In this document: one piece after another, positions 42,369 through 43,775 of the stretch
Layout of the letters: every line of letters starts with the position of its first letter
How positions within the stretch are numbered: the first letter of the stretch is position 1
Assembly: GCA_902520575.1 (NCBI GenBank)
Contig: CABYOG010000003.1
Span: 1 to 43,775 of the forward strand
Direction: 5' to 3'
Source: an uncultured SAR116 cluster alpha proteobacterium
Lineage (GTDB): Bacteria; Pseudomonadota; Alphaproteobacteria; Puniceispirillales; Puniceispirillaceae
Length of the DNA stretch: 43,775 nt
The notes under the pieces: model-generated
The model's input: only the letters and a program-made list of their open reading frames with translations
Database searches by the model: none
Told to the model about the DNA's origin: nothing
Made by a program: the position numbers and the translations under genes

Positions 42369-42398
42369 TTTCTAGACTATTTTTTCTTAATTTGTCAA
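42369..42398 (-). promoter_or_regulatory. Candidate promoter of the ffh operon
   Basis: On the minus strand a perfect TTGACA (complement of 42393-42398), an 18-base spacer and TAGAAA (4 of 6 matches, complement of 42369-42374). Transcription would start near 42362, giving a leader of about 130 bases. The -10 is weak. Confidence 0.35.
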
Positions 42399-42475
42399 GC
42401 TAGGAGGGGTTTACGTAAATTTGCACATGGCCAATAATGTTGCATCTGCGTATATGTTCACAGCGAGCAAAGAAG

Positions 42476-43252
42476 ATGTTTTTTATCTTAAGTAAAGTTT
42501 TATCTATTTTTCTTGCGCTACATCTACATAGCTATTTCTGTCTTCTATTAGCTGGGCTCCTGGCATTTGCGAATTTTTTAAGGTTGGCAAAAATGGCGCT
42601 TTCCCTTGCTGTCATTTTGCCTCTACTCTATGGCTTCACTTGGACAGGCTATGAACTATTACGCCCGCTTGAAAATTTTGCCCCGGTGCCTTCAGCCTCA
42701 GAAATCGCTGATGCGAAGGGTGTAATAGTTTTAGCCGGCTTTACTGGTCGCCCACAAGTCAGCAAGGAACGAAATGAGGCGCAAATAAACGATGCAGGTG
42801 AGCGTTTTTTAAAAGGTGTTGAGTTGGCCAGGTTATATCCAAGTAAACCTGTTTGGTTTGCAGGCTATTCAGGCCAACTCTTCCCGAAGGGCTGGTCAGA
42901 GGATGTAATAACAAAATCACTTATTCTTCAGCTCGGCATGAAGATTGAGCGATTTTCTTTTGAAACCGGTAGCCGGAACACCGCTGAGTCAGCTCAAAAT
43001 ATGTATAGTTTGGTTGAGCCTGACGCGAATGAAGAGTGGATATTAGTGACTTCAGCCAGTCATATGAAACGTGCTGTAGCAAGTTTTGAAGCTGCAGGCT
43101 TGACTAAGATTATTCCCTATCCGGTAGATTTCATGACTCGCCCTAACCAATCTATGAGTGGTTTCAGCTTGTCCACAGGCCCAGGTCTAATCAAAATTGC
43201 TTTGCATGAGCATATCGGCTATCTGGCTTATCGGCTAAGTGGCCGGATCTGA
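42476..43252 (+). CDS. DUF218 family membrane protein (YdcF/ElyC/SanA type)
   Basis: Family members are inner-membrane proteins with a periplasmic DUF218 domain; E. coli ElyC and SanA affect envelope integrity, and the biochemical activity is unknown. The 258 residues (ATG 42476, after a weak GCAAAGAAG) begin MFFILSKVLSIFLALHLHS, as ElyC proteins do, and have two membrane helices at about 3-31 and 38-58. DUF218 motifs follow: GVIVLAGFTGRP at 82-93, FAGYSGQLF at 128-136, ETGSRNTAESAQN at 163-175, VTSASHMKRA at 191-200. The gene looks more AT-rich than its neighbours, especially over the membrane part. It is divergent from ffh and convergent with ftsY. Confidence 0.85.
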   Translation: MFFILSKVLSIFLALHLHSYFCLLLAGLLAFANFLRLAKMALSLAVILPLLYGFTWTGYELLRPLENFAPVPSASEIADAKGVIVLAGFTGRPQVSKERNEAQINDAGERFLKGVELARLYPSKPVWFAGYSGQLFPKGWSEDVITKSLILQLGMKIERFSFETGSRNTAESAQNMYSLVEPDANEEWILVTSASHMKRAVASFEAAGLTKIIPYPVDFMTRPNQSMSGFSLSTGPGLIKIALHEHIGYLAYRLSGRI

Positions 43253-43284
43253 GGGGTTGAACACTTTTCTTCAGCACTTCATTC

Positions 43285-43775
43285 CTAATCTGTGTCCGGG
43301 TCAAGACCAACTAATGCTTTAGCAAATTCTTTTGCGGTAAAAGCCTGCAAATCATCTGCACCCTCTCCCACCCCAATAAGATGGACCGGCAATCCAAACT
43401 CTCGTGCCAGAGCGACAACCACACCGCCCTTAGCACTGCCATCAAGCTTGGTGATGATTAGGCCTGTCACATCAGCAAAGTCCTGGAAGGCCTTTATTTG
43501 TGCTAACGCATTCTGACCGACTGTGCCGTCCAAAACAATTATGCTGTCATGCGGGGCATCGGGGATCAGCTTACGCATTACACGAATGATCTTTGCTAGC
43601 TCATCCATTAACTCCCGCCGATTCTGCAGACGGCCAGCTGTATCAATGATAAGAATGTCGATATTATTTTTCTGAGCCTCTTCAATAGCTCGGTAAGCCA
43701 ACGCAGCTGCATCGCTGCCACGCTCACCCGATATGACCGGCGTGTCTGTGCGCAGTCCCCATCCCGTCAACTGCT
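43285..43775 (-). CDS. ftsY: Signal recognition particle receptor FtsY (partial, C-terminal part)
   Basis: FtsY is the membrane-associated receptor GTPase that docks SRP-bound ribosomes at the Sec translocon. Only the last 163 or so codons are inside the window; the frame runs out at the right edge (the codon before TGWG reads Leu, preceded by Gln, as in family members). Visible motifs are GERGSDAAALAYRAI, the G3 region DILIIDTAGRLQNR, VLDGTVGQNALAQIKAF, the G4-type TKLDGSAKGG, and GLPVHLIGVGEGADDLQAF at the end. These distinguish FtsY from Ffh. It is convergent with the DUF218 gene over 32 bases. Confidence 0.96.
   Translation of the reverse strand, partial: QLTGWGLRTDTPVISGERGSDAAALAYRAIEEAQKNNIDILIIDTAGRLQNRRELMDELAKIIRVMRKLIPDAPHDSIIVLDGTVGQNALAQIKAFQDFADVTGLIITKLDGSAKGGVVVALAREFGLPVHLIGVGEGADDLQAFTAKEFAKALVGLDPDTD

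Noticed and set aside
42234..42475. SRP (4.5S) RNA gene next to ffh
   Set aside because: Looked for the conserved GGAAGG/AGCAGCC-type apical region and found none; the hairpin there is too small.
42427..42495. A 22-codon ATG frame overlapping the start of the DUF218 gene
   Set aside because: No ribosome-binding site at proper spacing (AGGAGG at 42402-42407 is 19 bases away) and no recognisable sequence; probably random.

Overview
This window is a 43.8 kb, gene-dense piece of an alphaproteobacterial chromosome. It holds 43 protein genes, two of them cut by the window ends. I see no tRNA, rRNA, CRISPR array, insertion sequence, phage gene or integrase other than XerC, and no gene-free stretch reaches 300 bases. 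Several gene orders are typical of alphaproteobacteria: priA upstream of atpHAGDC, sdhCDAB-zapE-mdh-sucCDAB-lpdA, and ffh-rpsP-rimM-trmD-rplS-leuCDB-asd. Roughly balanced base composition, short spacers and the gene set would fit a streamlined marine lineage such as SAR116 (Puniceispirillum-like). That placement is inference; no marker for it was tested.

Layout. (1) 1-9259, plus strand: tail of rplU, rpmA, a terminator, then obgE-proB-proA-nadD-rsfS-rlmH-gpmI, then ctpA and rppH behind their own predicted promoter. This block combines ribosome assembly (L21, L27, Obg, RsfS, RlmH), proline and NAD synthesis, glycolysis and a periplasmic protease. (2) 9302-16751, minus strand: the F1 part of ATP synthase (atpHAGDC) preceded by priA. 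(3) 16946-19254, plus strand: a transaldolase-family gene, a DUF484 gene and xerC. (4) 19308-32963, minus strand: nearly 14 kb of TCA-cycle genes, namely lpdA, sucB, sucA, sucD, sucC, mdh, zapE, sdhB, sdhA, sdhD and sdhC (transcribed from sdhC towards lpdA). Together they run from 2-oxoglutarate to succinyl-CoA, succinate and fumarate, and from malate to oxaloacetate. (5) 33191-34012, plus strand: a pyridoxal-kinase-like gene. (6) 34013-42233, minus strand: ffh, rpsP, rimM, trmD, rplS, leuC, leuD, leuB, asd, which is protein targeting and ribosome maturation followed by leucine and aspartate-family amino acid synthesis. (7) 42476-43252, plus strand: a DUF218 (ElyC/SanA-type) membrane protein, then the 3' part of ftsY on the minus strand.

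Many starts here are not the longest possible ones. Shine-Dalgarno positions and family N-termini support GTG starts for proB, nadD, atpH and priA. They also support an unusual ATT start for rsfS, which is the most interesting single observation in the window. Other points worth a look are a nearly perfect 30-bp tandem repeat in rpsP, a perfect palindrome at the predicted ffh promoter, structured spacers in the sdh and suc operons, and the absence of an envC gene between gpmI and ctpA. I found no convincing previously undescribed multi-gene system. The window is almost entirely conserved core genome.
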